From assembly GCF_000377665.1 (NCBI RefSeq), contig NZ_KB898656.1:1-64000 (forward strand): 64,000 nucleotides of DNA, read 5' to 3'. This document shows positions 46,962 through 56,630 of the stretch, in pieces; position 1 is the first letter of the stretch; every line of letters begins with the position of its first letter. Both the position numbers and the translations under genes were made by a program. Under the pieces are notes generated by a model. It was not told where the DNA came from, made no database searches, and worked only from the letters and a program-made list of their open reading frames with translations. Origin of the DNA: Vreelandella zhanjiangensis DSM 21076. GTDB taxonomy: Bacteria > Pseudomonadota > Gammaproteobacteria > Pseudomonadales > Halomonadaceae.

Positions 46962-47480
46962 ATGCCAACACCATGTTATATCAGCATCGAAGGCCAAACT
47001 CAGGGCAACATCACCTCAGGTGCCTTCACTCCTGATTCTGTCGGCAATATTTACGTCGAAGGTCATGAAGATGAGATGCTGGTTCAGGAATTCAAACACG
47101 TCGTAACCGTACCGACTGATCCGCAGTCCGGCCAGCCGTCTGGTCAACGTGCGCACAAGCCATTTGTGTTTACGGTTGCACTGAATAAATCCGTTCCGCT
47201 GATGTACAACGCACTCGCGTCAGGCGAAATGCTGCCGCACGTTGCATTGAAGTGGTACCGCACCTCTGTCGAAGGTAAACAAGAGCACTTCTTTACCACG
47301 ACACTGACGGATGCCACGATTGTGGATATCAACTTGCGCATGCCACACGCCCAGGATATCAACAAGTCAGAGTTCACCCAGCTAATGGATGTTTCTCTGG
47401 CCTACCGTAAGATTGATTGGGAACACACCGTCGCGGGCACCTCTGGCTCTGACGATTGGCGCGCACCGATCGAAGGCTAA
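46962..47480 (+). CDS. hcp: T6SS inner tube protein Hcp
   Basis: Hexameric ring protein that forms the T6SS tube and chaperones small effectors. The 172 residues (MPTPCYISIEG... to DWRAPIEG) are the same length as, and very close to, V. cholerae Hcp as I know it, including the HEDEMLVQEF, TVPTDPQSGQPSGQR and YRKIDWEHTVAGTSG segments. AAGGAGC precedes the ATG. It is divergent from the tss operon with its own sigma-54 promoter and terminator, so it can be expressed at a much higher level than the apparatus. Confidence 0.97.
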   Translation: MPTPCYISIEGQTQGNITSGAFTPDSVGNIYVEGHEDEMLVQEFKHVVTVPTDPQSGQPSGQRAHKPFVFTVALNKSVPLMYNALASGEMLPHVALKWYRTSVEGKQEHFFTTTLTDATIVDINLRMPHAQDINKSEFTQLMDVSLAYRKIDWEHTVAGTSGSDDWRAPIEG

Positions 47481-47502
47481 GCATGTTCGCGATGCCTGCA
47501 TT

Positions 47503-47534
47503 AAAAAAACCCCTTCCAACTGGAAGGGGTTTTT
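47503..47534. terminator. bidirectional terminator between hcp and trpS
   Basis: A perfect 10-bp stem ACCCCTTCCA/TGGAAGGGGT (47509-47518, 47521-47530) with a 2-base gap, flanked by As on the left and Ts on the right. Confidence 0.9.
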
Positions 47535-47556
47535 AGTAGGTGGCGCCTTTTACTAT

Positions 47557-48579
47557 TTAAATAAAGCGGCCGAGTCCAACCGCTGAACGAAGCTGATCCA
47601 TAGTTTTGGCTGCCTCTTCACGCGCCCGCTGCGCACCTTTTTGCAATACGGCTTCAATATGGGCGGGATCTTCCATTAGCCTGTAATAACGTTCTCGGGG
47701 TTCGCTCAGATGCGCATTGAGATACTCAAACACCTGGTTTTTGGCATCTCCCCAGCCGATACCCGCGGCATATTGTTCGCGCATGGCGGCCGTTTCGCTT
47801 TCATTGGCAAACGCTGAATAAATCTGGAACAGCGTGCAGGTATCCGGATCTTTAGGTTCGCCGGGCTCAAGCGAGTTGGTTTTGATTTTACGCACCAGCT
47901 TTTGAAGCTTTTTTTCAGGCGAAAACAGCGGGATCGTATTGTTATAGCTTTTGGACATCTTGCGCCCATCCAGGCCTTTCAATACCTCGCCCGTTTCACT
48001 TACTACGGCTTCGGGTAGCGTAAAGTACTGCCCTTTATAAAGGTGGTTGAATCGACCAGCCATGTCGCGCGCCATTTCGATATGCTGAATCTGGTCGCGC
48101 CCTACCGGCACCTTGTTGGCGTTGAACATCAAAATATCGGCAGCCATCAATACCGGGTAGCCAAACAGGCCCATGGTGACGCCTTTATCAGCATCCTGGT
48201 CGCCCGCCTCCTCGTTCTCAGCCACGGCTGCCTTATAGGCATGGGCACGGTTCATGAGCCCCTTGGCGCACACACAGGAAAGCATCCAGGAGAGCTCTTG
48301 AACTTCAATCAAGTCAGACTGGCGGTAAAAGATTGCGTTGTCGGTATCCAGCCCAAGCGCCAGCCAGGTAGCGGCAATTTCCAGGCGTGACTCTTGTACG
48401 CGCTTCGGGTCCTGGCATTTGATCAGGGCGTGATAATCCGCCAGAAAATAGAACGATTGTACGTTGGGGTCCTGGCTTGCTTCTATGGCCGGTTTAATCG
48501 CACCAACGTAGTTGCCTAAGTGCGGTGTACCGGAGGTTGTAATACCGGTTAGGACGCGGGTTTTGGCAGTTTGACTCAT
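47557..48579 (-). CDS. trpS: tryptophanyl-tRNA synthetase
   Basis: Class I aminoacyl-tRNA synthetase charging tRNA-Trp. 340 residues from ATG 48579; a TTG seven codons upstream lengthens the open frame but lacks support. HIGH-type motif TPHLGNY near the N-terminus and KMSKS in [10 protein letters not shown]. The length is typical. It marks the right border of the T6SS region. Confidence 0.95.
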   Translation of the reverse strand: MSQTAKTRVLTGITTSGTPHLGNYVGAIKPAIEASQDPNVQSFYFLADYHALIKCQDPKRVQESRLEIAATWLALGLDTDNAIFYRQSDLIEVQELSWMLSCVCAKGLMNRAHAYKAAVAENEEAGDQDADKGVTMGLFGYPVLMAADILMFNANKVPVGRDQIQHIEMARDMAGRFNHLYKGQYFTLPEAVVSETGEVLKGLDGRKMSKSYNNTIPLFSPEKKLQKLVRKIKTNSLEPGEPKDPDTCTLFQIYSAFANESETAAMREQYAAGIGWGDAKNQVFEYLNAHLSEPRERYYRLMEDPAHIEAVLQKGAQRAREEAAKTMDQLRSAVGLGRFI

Positions 48580-48643
48580 TGTGTTTAGGCTCTTGGGCAA
48601 ATAGGCCTATCATAACGCGCTGATTTACGCGTGGCGAATAGCA

Positions 48644-49165
48644 TTAGCGTAAGCCTGCCAGCTGCCATTGTGGCTCGGCGTCAGTCTTGAAAAATTCAAG
48701 CTGCGTGACCAATGCGTCATCGGGAACTTGCCCATGGCGGCTGGCGGTAATCGCCACTCGATCATTGCTGAGTTTCTTGATATCGATGGCGATACCTTCT
48801 GCTAGAGAATCCTGTTGAGCGGTATCACGGCCCACCGCTAAACGGCTGAGAAATGACTCAAACGCGCCTACATCCAATAACGCATCGAGTTCTTCTGGCT
48901 GAAGGCGGTAATGATCCCCAGTGCTCAGCGCCTGGGGCGCTTTAGTTACTTGGTTTAAAAAAGCGTCCCGCTGGGCTGAACGATGGCTATCCGCCAACGC
49001 AGCCAGCAGGCTTTCATCGATCATCTGCGCTTGCACCGAGGAACGGAAATTCCCTGCCAAACGCTCATCAACGAGTGCTGACTGCATGCCAGCGACACCG
49101 AGTAACAGCGCCGCGGCAAGCATCGCCATTACAACGACTAATGCAGCTCCTTGCTGATGCTTCAT
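48644..49165 (-). CDS. pilX: type IV pilus minor pilin PilX
   Basis: 173-residue minor pilin with a PilX_N start: QQGAALVVVMAMLAAALLLG... followed by ALVDERLAGNF. There is no Glu at +5, as is usual for PilX/GspK-like tip pilins. It begins inside the pilW stop (4-base overlap) and ends the pilEVWX operon. pilY1, which normally follows, is absent. Confidence 0.82.
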   Translation of the reverse strand: MKHQQGAALVVVMAMLAAALLLGVAGMQSALVDERLAGNFRSSVQAQMIDESLLAALADSHRSAQRDAFLNQVTKAPQALSTGDHYRLQPEELDALLDVGAFESFLSRLAVGRDTAQQDSLAEGIAIDIKKLSNDRVAITASRHGQVPDDALVTQLEFFKTDAEPQWQLAGLR

Positions 49166-49620
49166 AAGCTAACGCCTGTGGGAGTAACTACTTGGCTTCG
49201 CTGCATCACGTGCCATATAAAGGGCGCTTGTTCTGAATCTGCAAAACGCAAGGTTATACGGTACAACCCTGCTACGCCCTGAACATCTTGTTCAAAAAGA
49301 TTAACGGTATGGCAATCACGGCTGCCTTTATAAAGCCCCTCAATCAATGGCTGGCCATTTCGGCGTAGCGCGCAGGTATTATCGTTAACTAACGATTGGC
49401 TAATCTCATAGCGGCTTCCTGCACCGTGGCGAACGTCTCGCGTTAATGCCTCGGCAGCAAAGATAACGGCTTCCTGCTGACGACTGATCGTCTCCACACG
49501 AGTAAAGGTGGTCACCGTGGTTAATAAAAGCTGCCCAGCGCCTAGAATAATAACCGCCCCGATGACCATGGCGACCATGACTTCAACTAGCGTAAAACCC
49601 GCTTGGCGTGTATTGACCAC
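49162..49620 (-). CDS. pilW: type IV pilus minor pilin PilW
   Basis: 152-residue prepilin with the cleavage site G-FTLVEVMVAMVIGAVIILGAG near residue 8. This is short for PilW proteins (many are 250 residues or more), so it may be a compact variant. Overlaps pilX and abuts pilV. Confidence 0.8.
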   Translation of the reverse strand: MVNTRQAGFTLVEVMVAMVIGAVIILGAGQLLLTTVTTFTRVETISRQQEAVIFAAEALTRDVRHGAGSRYEISQSLVNDNTCALRRNGQPLIEGLYKGSRDCHTVNLFEQDVQGVAGLYRITLRFADSEQAPFIWHVMQRSQVVTPTGVSL

Positions 49621-50039
49621 TACGCCCCCTCGCTTAACGGCAGTGTAAATACGTAATCAAGGAGCTCATGCGCCTCTTGTGAAGGCCAGGCGTTAACCGT
49701 AATGGAGACGGTAAAGTGACAGCGTCCATCAACCACGGTGCGCTCAACCTCACCCGCGGAGCCTTCAAGCGGCGCATCAAGACCTTCAAACCACTGAGCC
49801 CGCCAAGCGCTTCTCAGGCTAGCAAGATCAATGCGGCGGCAATTCTGTGTTGTTGCAAGCTGCCCCCAGGCGCTCTCCTGCATATCGACAGCCGCCAAGC
49901 TCGCGGCCGAGTATTGATAGCCGGTCGAGGCACTTTGCAGCGAGGTTAATTGCATTGCCGCAACTCCCATAAGCCCAAACGCTAAAAGCGCCAAGGCAAT
50001 CAGTGCCTCAACCAGCGTGAACCCGCGTTCGCGCTGCAT
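49620..50039 (-). CDS. pilV: type IV pilus minor pilin PilV
   Basis: 139-residue prepilin, N-terminus RGFTLVEALIALALLAFGLMG with cleavage after Gly and Glu at +5, followed by the AAMQLTSLQSA segment usual for PilV. It ends in a one-base overlap with pilW. Confidence 0.82.
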   Translation of the reverse strand: MQRERGFTLVEALIALALLAFGLMGVAAMQLTSLQSASTGYQYSAASLAAVDMQESAWGQLATTQNCRRIDLASLRSAWRAQWFEGLDAPLEGSAGEVERTVVDGRCHFTVSITVNAWPSQEAHELLDYVFTLPLSEGA

Positions 50040-50438
50040 TTACCAGCAATCCTTGGGGAAGCGTTCTCCTCGACTATTAAGCGTAATAGCCGTTTCGCAA
50101 CCATCGTCTTGAAGCGTAGAAGCGCTTAGTAGATAGCCATCCTCCGCCTCTTTTGAAAGCGTAAGGGTGTAGCGCTTGCCGGGAGATTGAGAGGGAATGT
50201 CACACTCATGATAGGTATACGTGCGGGAGTTGCAGCGCTCCAGCTCGGCAGCTGCCTGCATCAACCCCGCATGCGCATCGGTACGCAGGGAGGCTTGAAG
50301 GTGACGGGTATAGATAGGATAGGCCATGGCCGCAATGAGGCTGATAATGCCCATTACCACCACAAGCTCAATAAGCGTAAAACCGCGCTGGCACTTTGGC
50401 TTGCCACCAGCGCATAAAGCGTAGAGATAAAACGTCAA
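50040..50438 (-). CDS. pilE: type IV minor pilin PilE
   Basis: 132-residue pilin of the PilE type, with RGFTLIELVVVMGIISLIAAMAYP and the paired Cys residues near the C-terminus. The likely start is TTG 50438, six bases after AGGAG; no ATG or GTG precedes the prepilin motif. It opens the pilEVWX set behind ispH. Confidence 0.82.
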   Translation of the reverse strand: MTFYLYALCAGGKPKCQRGFTLIELVVVMGIISLIAAMAYPIYTRHLQASLRTDAHAGLMQAAAELERCNSRTYTYHECDIPSQSPGKRYTLTLSKEAEDGYLLSASTLQDDGCETAITLNSRGERFPKDCW

Positions 50439-50501
50439 ATAATGCTCCTGCTCAGGTCACCGCATACACTTTCAGTATGTCGGAAACCGATGCGCAGTGC
50501 A

Positions 50502-51479
50502 TTAGCTGCTGACGATTACCTGCTCACGAAGCTCTTTGGGCATGGAGAACGTAATGTTCTCTTCCCGGCCGAGCAGCTCTTCAGGCATGGAAGCGCCGAA
50601 AGATTGCAGCTTGGCAATAACCCCTTTAACCAGTACTTCCGGAGCGCTTGCGCCAGCCGTAACACCGATACGGCCAACGTTCTCAAGCCAGGCAGCGTCA
50701 ATCTGATCGGCATTATCGATCAGGTAAGCCGGCGTGCCCATGCGCTCGGAAAGCTCACGCAGGCGGTTGGAGTTTGAGCTATTGGGGCTCCCAACAACGA
50801 GCACCAAGTCACTGTCGGCGGCAAGCTCGCGTACTGCGTCCTGGCGGTTTTGCGTGGCGTAGCAAATATCGTCCTTGCGCGGACCGCTGATCTCTGGAAA
50901 CTTGTCGCGCAAAGCGTCGATTACCTTGGCCGTATCGTCCATCGAAAGCGTCGTTTGCGTCACAAAGGCCAGTTTGGAAGGGTCGTTGACAACCAGATTG
51001 TCAACGTCCTGCTCATCTTCCACCAGATAGATATGCCCGCCGTGAGCCGTATCGTAACGCCCCATGGTGCCTTCTACTTCGGGATGGCCAGCATGCCCGA
51101 TCAGCACGCATTCATGGCCGCGCTTGGCGTAACGCAGCACTTCCAGATGCACCTTTGTGACCAGCGGGCAGGTCGCATCAAATACTTTCAGCCCACGCCG
51201 GTCGGCATCGGCTTGAACAGCCTGAGAAACACCGTGAGCCGAGAAAATCACGATCACGTCATCCGGCACTTCGTCGAGCTCTTCCACGAAGACAGCCCCA
51301 CGCTCGCGCAGCGTTTCCACCACGAAGCGGTTATGCACCACTTCATGACGGACATAAATGGGCGGGCCGAACACGTCGAGGGCTCGATTGACGATATCGA
51401 TAGCGCGATCCACGCCGGCACAAAAACCACGCGGATTGGCCAACTTGATCTGTATGGGCTGTGCTTGCGTCGATTGCAT
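50502..51479 (-). CDS. ispH: 4-hydroxy-3-methylbut-2-enyl diphosphate reductase
   Basis: Last enzyme of the MEP pathway, giving IPP and DMAPP; an iron-sulfur protein. 325 residues from ATG 51479 (AAGGCG upstream); the open frame extends further but without family support. Cluster cysteines are in [14 protein letters not shown] and [10 protein letters not shown]. Part of the lspA-fkpB-ispH block. Confidence 0.95.
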   Translation of the reverse strand: MQSTQAQPIQIKLANPRGFCAGVDRAIDIVNRALDVFGPPIYVRHEVVHNRFVVETLRERGAVFVEELDEVPDDVIVIFSAHGVSQAVQADADRRGLKVFDATCPLVTKVHLEVLRYAKRGHECVLIGHAGHPEVEGTMGRYDTAHGGHIYLVEDEQDVDNLVVNDPSKLAFVTQTTLSMDDTAKVIDALRDKFPEISGPRKDDICYATQNRQDAVRELAADSDLVLVVGSPNSSNSNRLRELSERMGTPAYLIDNADQIDAAWLENVGRIGVTAGASAPEVLVKGVIAKLQSFGASMPEELLGREENITFSMPKELREQVIVSS

Positions 51480-51522
51480 AATAGCGCCTTGATGCGTAAA
51501 CGCATCGCTAGTGAATAATAAA

Positions 51523-51969
51523 CTAGTGCGTAGTGACGGGCTTAACGTCAAGAATCTCAACTTCAAACGTTAATGTACGCCCTGCCAGCGGATGGTTAAA
51601 GTCCACCTCTACACGATCACCTTCAATGGTTTTGACCACACCAGGCAATTCCGTTCCCGCTTTATCGGCAAACGACATGACCATCCCCAGCTCAGGCTCT
51701 TCGTCACCGAAGTCGGCCCGTTTGAGCGTCTGAATATTCTGCGGGTTGTGCTGACCAAACGCATGCTCAGGGGTTATTTGAAACGTCCCGCTTTGGCCCG
51801 CGGCCATGCCTTTAATGGGATGCTCAAAGCCTGGCGGCAGATTGCCATCGCCGAACTGGCAGACAGCCGGTGCCTTCTCTTTGGTTGAATCCACCACCGT
51901 GCCATCTTCAAGCTTCAAGGTGAAGTGCAGCGTCACTTCCATCCCGTCGTCAATTAGGTAATCGCTCAT
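51523..51969 (-). CDS. fkpB: FKBP-type peptidyl-prolyl isomerase FkpB (SlpA)
   Basis: 148-residue SlyD-like isomerase with the IF-domain insert: [17 protein letters not shown]..., [17 protein letters not shown] and [17 protein letters not shown]. The gene lies in its standard place between lspA and ispH. Confidence 0.93.
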   Translation of the reverse strand: MSDYLIDDGMEVTLHFTLKLEDGTVVDSTKEKAPAVCQFGDGNLPPGFEHPIKGMAAGQSGTFQITPEHAFGQHNPQNIQTLKRADFGDEEPELGMVMSFADKAGTELPGVVKTIEGDRVEVDFNHPLAGRTLTFEVEILDVKPVTTH

Positions 51970-52047
51970 TACTCTGCTCGCTATTGGGTGACACCGCAGC
52001 CGTAAACCTCTTGGGCGAGGCCGCGGGTTGATTAAACCACTCTTCGA

Positions 52048-52590
52048 TCAGGTCACAGTCCGGTGAGCTTTCTTACGACGTCGCTCACCCATGACTGATT
52101 CCCAGATTAATCCGATGGCGCCTAGGGTAATCCCGATATCCGCCACGTTAAAAGCGGGGTAGTACCAACCGGCGACGTGAAACGATAGAAAGTCGACCAC
52201 ATAACCGTGCACTAACCGGTCATACAGATTACCCAGCGCCCCACCGATAATCAGCGGCAGCGAAATGGCCAACAGCTTTTCATCGTCTCTGACGCGAGAA
52301 AGCCAGATCGTTAGGCCCACGCTCGCGCCAATCGCGATCAGCGCAAAAAACCAGCGCTGCCAACCAGGGTGAGTCGCCAAAAAGCTAAACGCGGCACCGG
52401 TATTGTGCATTAACGTCAGATTGAAAAACGGCAGCACTTCCACCGGCTGCAGATACCCCAGCTGACTGCTGGCAATCGCCTTGGTGGCCAGGTCCAGCAC
52501 AATCACAGCCACCGCCAGCCACAGCCAGCGCAACGGCTGCCGCATGGGCGGCCGAGTGCTAGTGGAGGCGACGGGTTCAGACTTAGGCAT
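52048..52590 (-). CDS. lspA: signal peptidase II (lipoprotein signal peptidase)
   Basis: Aspartyl membrane protease that removes signal peptides from lipoproteins such as BamD and TssJ in this window. 180 residues from ATG 52590, which overlaps the ileS stop by 8 bases; the longer open frame lies inside ileS. Four membrane segments; catalytic Asp in [11 protein letters not shown] and in FNVADIGI. Confidence 0.94.
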   Translation of the reverse strand: MPKSEPVASTSTRPPMRQPLRWLWLAVAVIVLDLATKAIASSQLGYLQPVEVLPFFNLTLMHNTGAAFSFLATHPGWQRWFFALIAIGASVGLTIWLSRVRDDEKLLAISLPLIIGGALGNLYDRLVHGYVVDFLSFHVAGWYYPAFNVADIGITLGAIGLIWESVMGERRRKKAHRTVT

Positions 52591-55414
52591 AGCGACGCAC
52601 CTCACCCGGGCCATCCGGCAGGTTAAGAATCGAGCGCTCACAGAGCGTTGGGTGTTCAGGATGCGTACCCACGTCCGGGCGACGCTCCCAGCTGCGTTCA
52701 CACTTATCAAACGTGCTGGCCACAACTGCTACCTTGAGTCCATTAAGCTCGCTATAGGCGGATGCCTCGGCATCCGCAAGCGGCTTGAGGGTCGCTTCCG
52801 AAGTAATCAGCACAAAGCGCAGCTCATCGCCCAGGCGTGACAGCAATGCATTGAGTTCATCGCTGACATACAGGGTAACTTCGCTATCCAGCGAGCCTTT
52901 GATGGCACCTTCGCTGCGCGCTTCTTCCAGTCGCTTATTCACCGCCTGCTTGACCTCAAGCACAGCTTCCCAGTACTCGCGGCCCATCTCGGCGTCGGTA
53001 TCAAGGGGTTTCAGGCCGGTATAGTAGGTTTCCAGCAGCACGCTATCGCCACGCTTGCCTGGGATATGCTCGTAGATCTCTTCTGCAGTGAAGGAGAGGA
53101 TCGGTGCAACCCAGCGCGAAAGTGCCTCGATGACGTGATAGAGCGCACTCTGGCAGCTGCGGCGTGCCAGCGAATCGGGCTGAGTGGTGTACTGACGATC
53201 CTTGATGATATCCAGGTAGAAACCGCCCAGATCGCGCGAACAGAAAGTGTGAACCTGCTGGTAAACGTCCAGGAAGCGGTACTCTTCATACGCTTTCTGA
53301 ATGCGCTCCTGCAGCTGCAGTGCACGATCGACTACCCAACGATCCAGAGCGATCATATCGTCGAAAGCCACCATATCGCGCGCCGGATCAAAGCCGGTCA
53401 GGTTACCCAGCAGAAAGCGCGACGTGTTGCGAATACGCCGATATACGTCCGCTGTACGCTTGAGGATCTCATCCGACACGGCCATTTCATTGGAGTAATC
53501 GGTCGAGGCCACCCAGAGGCGCAGAATATCCGCGCCCAGCTTGTCCATCACCGACTGCGGCGCGACGACGTTGCCCAGCGACTTGGACTGCTTACGGCCT
53601 TGCGAATCAACGGTAAAGCCGTGGGTCAGCAGCTGACGGTATGGCGCATGGCCGTCGATTGCCGAGCCGGTCAGTAGCGACGAGTGGAACCAGCCGCGGT
53701 GCTGATCAGAGCCTTCCAGATACAAATCAGCCCGCGGGCCGCTTTCATGGCCATGCGGATGTGAGCCGCGCAGCACATGGCGGTGCGTAGTGCCTGAGTC
53801 AAACCAGACGTCCAGCGTATCGGTAATCTTGTCGTACTCGGCCGCTTCAGCACCCAGCAGCTCGGCGGCATCCAGGCTGAACCAGGCATCGATGCCCTGC
53901 TCCTGCACGCGTTTGGCGACTTCTTCCATCAGCTCAACGGTGCGCGGATGCAGCTCGCCGGTTTGCTTGTGCAGGAAGAACGGAATCGGCACGCCCCAGT
54001 TACGCTGGCGCGAGATGCACCAGTCCGGGCGGTTGGCGATCATGCTGTGCAGACGCGCCTGGCCCCAGGCGGGGGTGAACTGAGTCGCTTCGATACCTTC
54101 CAGCGCACGCTCACGCAGGGTTTTACCGTCTTTACCCTGGATATCCATGCCCACGAACCACTGGGCCGTCGCGCGGTAGATGACCGGCGTCTTGTGGCGC
54201 CAGCAGTGCATGTAGCTGTGCACGATGGGCTTGTGGGCCATCAGCGCGCCCACTTCTTCAAGCTTGGCGACGATGTTGGGGTTGGCTTTCCAGATCATCT
54301 GGCCGCCAAAGAACGGCAGATCATCAACGTAGACGCCGTTGCCCTGTACCGGGTTCAGCATGTCGTCAAAGCTCATACCGTGGGCACGGCAGGTATTGAA
54401 GTCATCCAGGCCGTAAGAAGGCGCAGAGTGCACGATACCGGTACTGCCCACTTCCGACTCGACGTAATCGGCCAGGTAAACCGGCGATAGGCGATCGTAG
54501 AACGGATGGCGGAAGTTGATCAGATCAAGCTTCTCACCTTGAGTGGTGGCAATGACCTCGCCTTGTAAACCAAAGCGCTCAAGGCAGCTTTCCACCAGCT
54601 CTTCGGCAAGCAGCAACAGGCGCTCGCCGGTATCGACCAGCGCGTAGGTAAATTCGGGGTGAACGTTGAGCGCCTGGTTGGCAGGAATCGTCCAGGGCGT
54701 GGTGGTCCAGATCACGACTGCCGCCGGCTTGGGCAGCTCGCTCAGGCCAAACGCGGCGGCAAGCTTGTCGGCATCTTCTACCGGGAAGGCCACATCAATC
54801 GCATCGGACTTCTTGTCCTGATACTCGACTTCCGCCTCCGCCAGGGCCGAGCCGCAGTCAAAGCACCAGTTGACCGGCTTCAGGCCTTTGAAGACGTAGC
54901 CCGCTTCAACCATGTCGGCCAGCGCGCGAATCTCGCCCGCTTCATTGGCGTAGTCCATGGTGCGGTAAGGATGATTCCAGTCGCCGATGATCCCCAGGCG
55001 CACGAAATCAGCCAGCTGTGTTTCGACCTGAGCACCGGCGTATTCACGGCATAGCTCACGGGCTTTTTCAGGCGCCAGGTGCTTGCCGTGTGTAGTTTCC
55101 ACCTTGTGCTCGATCGGCAGGCCATGGCAGTCCCAGCCCGGCACGTAAGGGGCGTCAAAGCCCGCCAGGTTTTTCGACTTAACGATAATATCTTTTAAAA
55201 TCTTATTAACGGCATGACCAATATGGATACTGCCGTTGGCGTAGGGAGGGCCATCGTGCAGTACAAACAGCGGTGCACCTGCACGCGCTTCGCGCAGGCG
55301 CTGGTACAGGTTCATATCCTGCCAACGTGAAACACGTCCCGGCTCCTGCTTGGGCAGCATGCCACGCATGGGAAAGTCGGTTTCAGGCAAGTTTAGCGTG
55401 TGCTTATAGTCCAT
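52583..55414 (-). CDS. ileS: isoleucyl-tRNA synthetase
   Basis: Charges tRNA-Ile; class I enzyme of 943 residues from ATG 55414. It has HIGH in GSIHIGH, an editing domain, and KQSKS where KMSKS is usual. The C-terminal zinc-finger region keeps its normal spacing but reads C905-x2-S908 and C925-x2-S928, where E. coli IleS has C902/C905/C922/C925. Two of four zinc ligands are thus serine. The rest looks intact and the gene overlaps lspA, so it is probably functional. Confidence 0.95.
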   Translation of the reverse strand: MDYKHTLNLPETDFPMRGMLPKQEPGRVSRWQDMNLYQRLREARAGAPLFVLHDGPPYANGSIHIGHAVNKILKDIIVKSKNLAGFDAPYVPGWDCHGLPIEHKVETTHGKHLAPEKARELCREYAGAQVETQLADFVRLGIIGDWNHPYRTMDYANEAGEIRALADMVEAGYVFKGLKPVNWCFDCGSALAEAEVEYQDKKSDAIDVAFPVEDADKLAAAFGLSELPKPAAVVIWTTTPWTIPANQALNVHPEFTYALVDTGERLLLLAEELVESCLERFGLQGEVIATTQGEKLDLINFRHPFYDRLSPVYLADYVESEVGSTGIVHSAPSYGLDDFNTCRAHGMSFDDMLNPVQGNGVYVDDLPFFGGQMIWKANPNIVAKLEEVGALMAHKPIVHSYMHCWRHKTPVIYRATAQWFVGMDIQGKDGKTLRERALEGIEATQFTPAWGQARLHSMIANRPDWCISRQRNWGVPIPFFLHKQTGELHPRTVELMEEVAKRVQEQGIDAWFSLDAAELLGAEAAEYDKITDTLDVWFDSGTTHRHVLRGSHPHGHESGPRADLYLEGSDQHRGWFHSSLLTGSAIDGHAPYRQLLTHGFTVDSQGRKQSKSLGNVVAPQSVMDKLGADILRLWVASTDYSNEMAVSDEILKRTADVYRRIRNTSRFLLGNLTGFDPARDMVAFDDMIALDRWVVDRALQLQERIQKAYEEYRFLDVYQQVHTFCSRDLGGFYLDIIKDRQYTTQPDSLARRSCQSALYHVIEALSRWVAPILSFTAEEIYEHIPGKRGDSVLLETYYTGLKPLDTDAEMGREYWEAVLEVKQAVNKRLEEARSEGAIKGSLDSEVTLYVSDELNALLSRLGDELRFVLITSEATLKPLADAEASAYSELNGLKVAVVASTFDKCERSWERRPDVGTHPEHPTLCERSILNLPDGPGEVRRYA

Positions 55415-55421
55415 GGTTCGG

Positions 55422-56504
55422 TCAGCCGTTGTTAGTATCGGCAGCGTCATCCGCCGAAGAAGGATCAGAAGAATTTGTCTTGGAAGCCGTTGTCTTGGAA
55501 ACCACTGTATTTGAAATCATGGCCTCACGCCCAAGCGGGGCCGAGGCCAGCGGTAGCGCGGTATTACGGTCAGTGACTGCCGTCGCAAAGTAGCGATGCG
55601 CTTGACCCTGATCGCGCTCAATTTGCGCTTTTAGCGCATCAAAGTTGTCGAATTTCACTTCCCCACGAAGCCGCGCACAGGGAAATACCGTCATGCGCTT
55701 GTCGTAGAGATCACCATCAAAATCAAATAGGTGCACTTCCAGGGTGGGCCGTTTGGAACCCACCGTGGGTCGAAAACCTACGTTGGCGACCCCGTGATGG
55801 CGCTGGCCGTTTTCAAGCGTCACCCCAACGGCATACACACCTCGCAGGGTTAATGGCTGAGGTAACAAGGGCAGATTCGCCGTGGGTACGCCGATAGTGC
55901 GGCCCAGCTGCTGGTCACGCACCACACGCCCTTCAAGCGAGTAAGCCCGGCCCAGCAGGCTTGCCGCCACGGCGAAGTTACCGCTGGCAAGCAAGGTACG
56001 CACCCGGGAGCTTGAAACACGCTCATTCTCGACCGTAAAGGTGCGGGTATGCTCCACTCCAAAGCCGCGTTCTTCGCCCACCGCCGCCAACAGCGCAAAA
56101 TCGCCCTGCCGGTCGCAGCCAAAACGAAAGTCATCGCCGACCACCAGATGCTTAACATTCAGCCCTTTGATCAACACCTGATCAATAAATTCGCGCCCGG
56201 TCAGACTTCTAAGCGCGTTATTGAAAGGCAGGCACAATACCTGCTCAGCACCGTACTGGCCTAATAGACGCACCTTTTCGCGCAGACGCGTCAAACGTGG
56301 CGGGGCCTGGTCGCCGGCAAAATACTCACGCGGCTGGGGCTCAAACACGACCACCGTTAACGGCACGTTCAGGCGTGCGGCATGTTCGCGGCACTGCTGC
56401 AAAATCGCCTGATGGCCACGATGCACGCCGTCAAAATTACCAATGGTAGCGACGCAGCCACGTTGTGCCGCCGCCAGATTGTGCAGTCCTCGAATGACGC
56501 GCAT
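55422..56504 (-). CDS. ribF: bifunctional riboflavin kinase / FAD synthetase
   Basis: Makes FMN and FAD from riboflavin. N-terminal FAD synthetase domain with [15 protein letters not shown]-terminal kinase domain with [11 protein letters not shown]. The 360 residues exceed the usual 310 or so because of a Ser/Thr/Asp-rich tail after about residue 315 ([19 protein letters not shown] at the end). It stops 7 bases before the ileS ATG. Confidence 0.94.
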   Translation of the reverse strand: MRVIRGLHNLAAAQRGCVATIGNFDGVHRGHQAILQQCREHAARLNVPLTVVVFEPQPREYFAGDQAPPRLTRLREKVRLLGQYGAEQVLCLPFNNALRSLTGREFIDQVLIKGLNVKHLVVGDDFRFGCDRQGDFALLAAVGEERGFGVEHTRTFTVENERVSSSRVRTLLASGNFAVAASLLGRAYSLEGRVVRDQQLGRTIGVPTANLPLLPQPLTLRGVYAVGVTLENGQRHHGVANVGFRPTVGSKRPTLEVHLFDFDGDLYDKRMTVFPCARLRGEVKFDNFDALKAQIERDQGQAHRYFATAVTDRNTALPLASAPLGREAMISNTVVSKTTASKTNSSDPSSADDAADTNNG

Positions 56505-56630
56505 GGCACCTCAGCCGTTAATAATTTGCCGCTCCCAGGCCTTATCAGGCTTAGGCGAGGCATAAAAACCTCTGATTATAGCGAACCTACGCTAATATAT
56601 GTCTAACTCTCTACGTTTCAACGTATCGAT

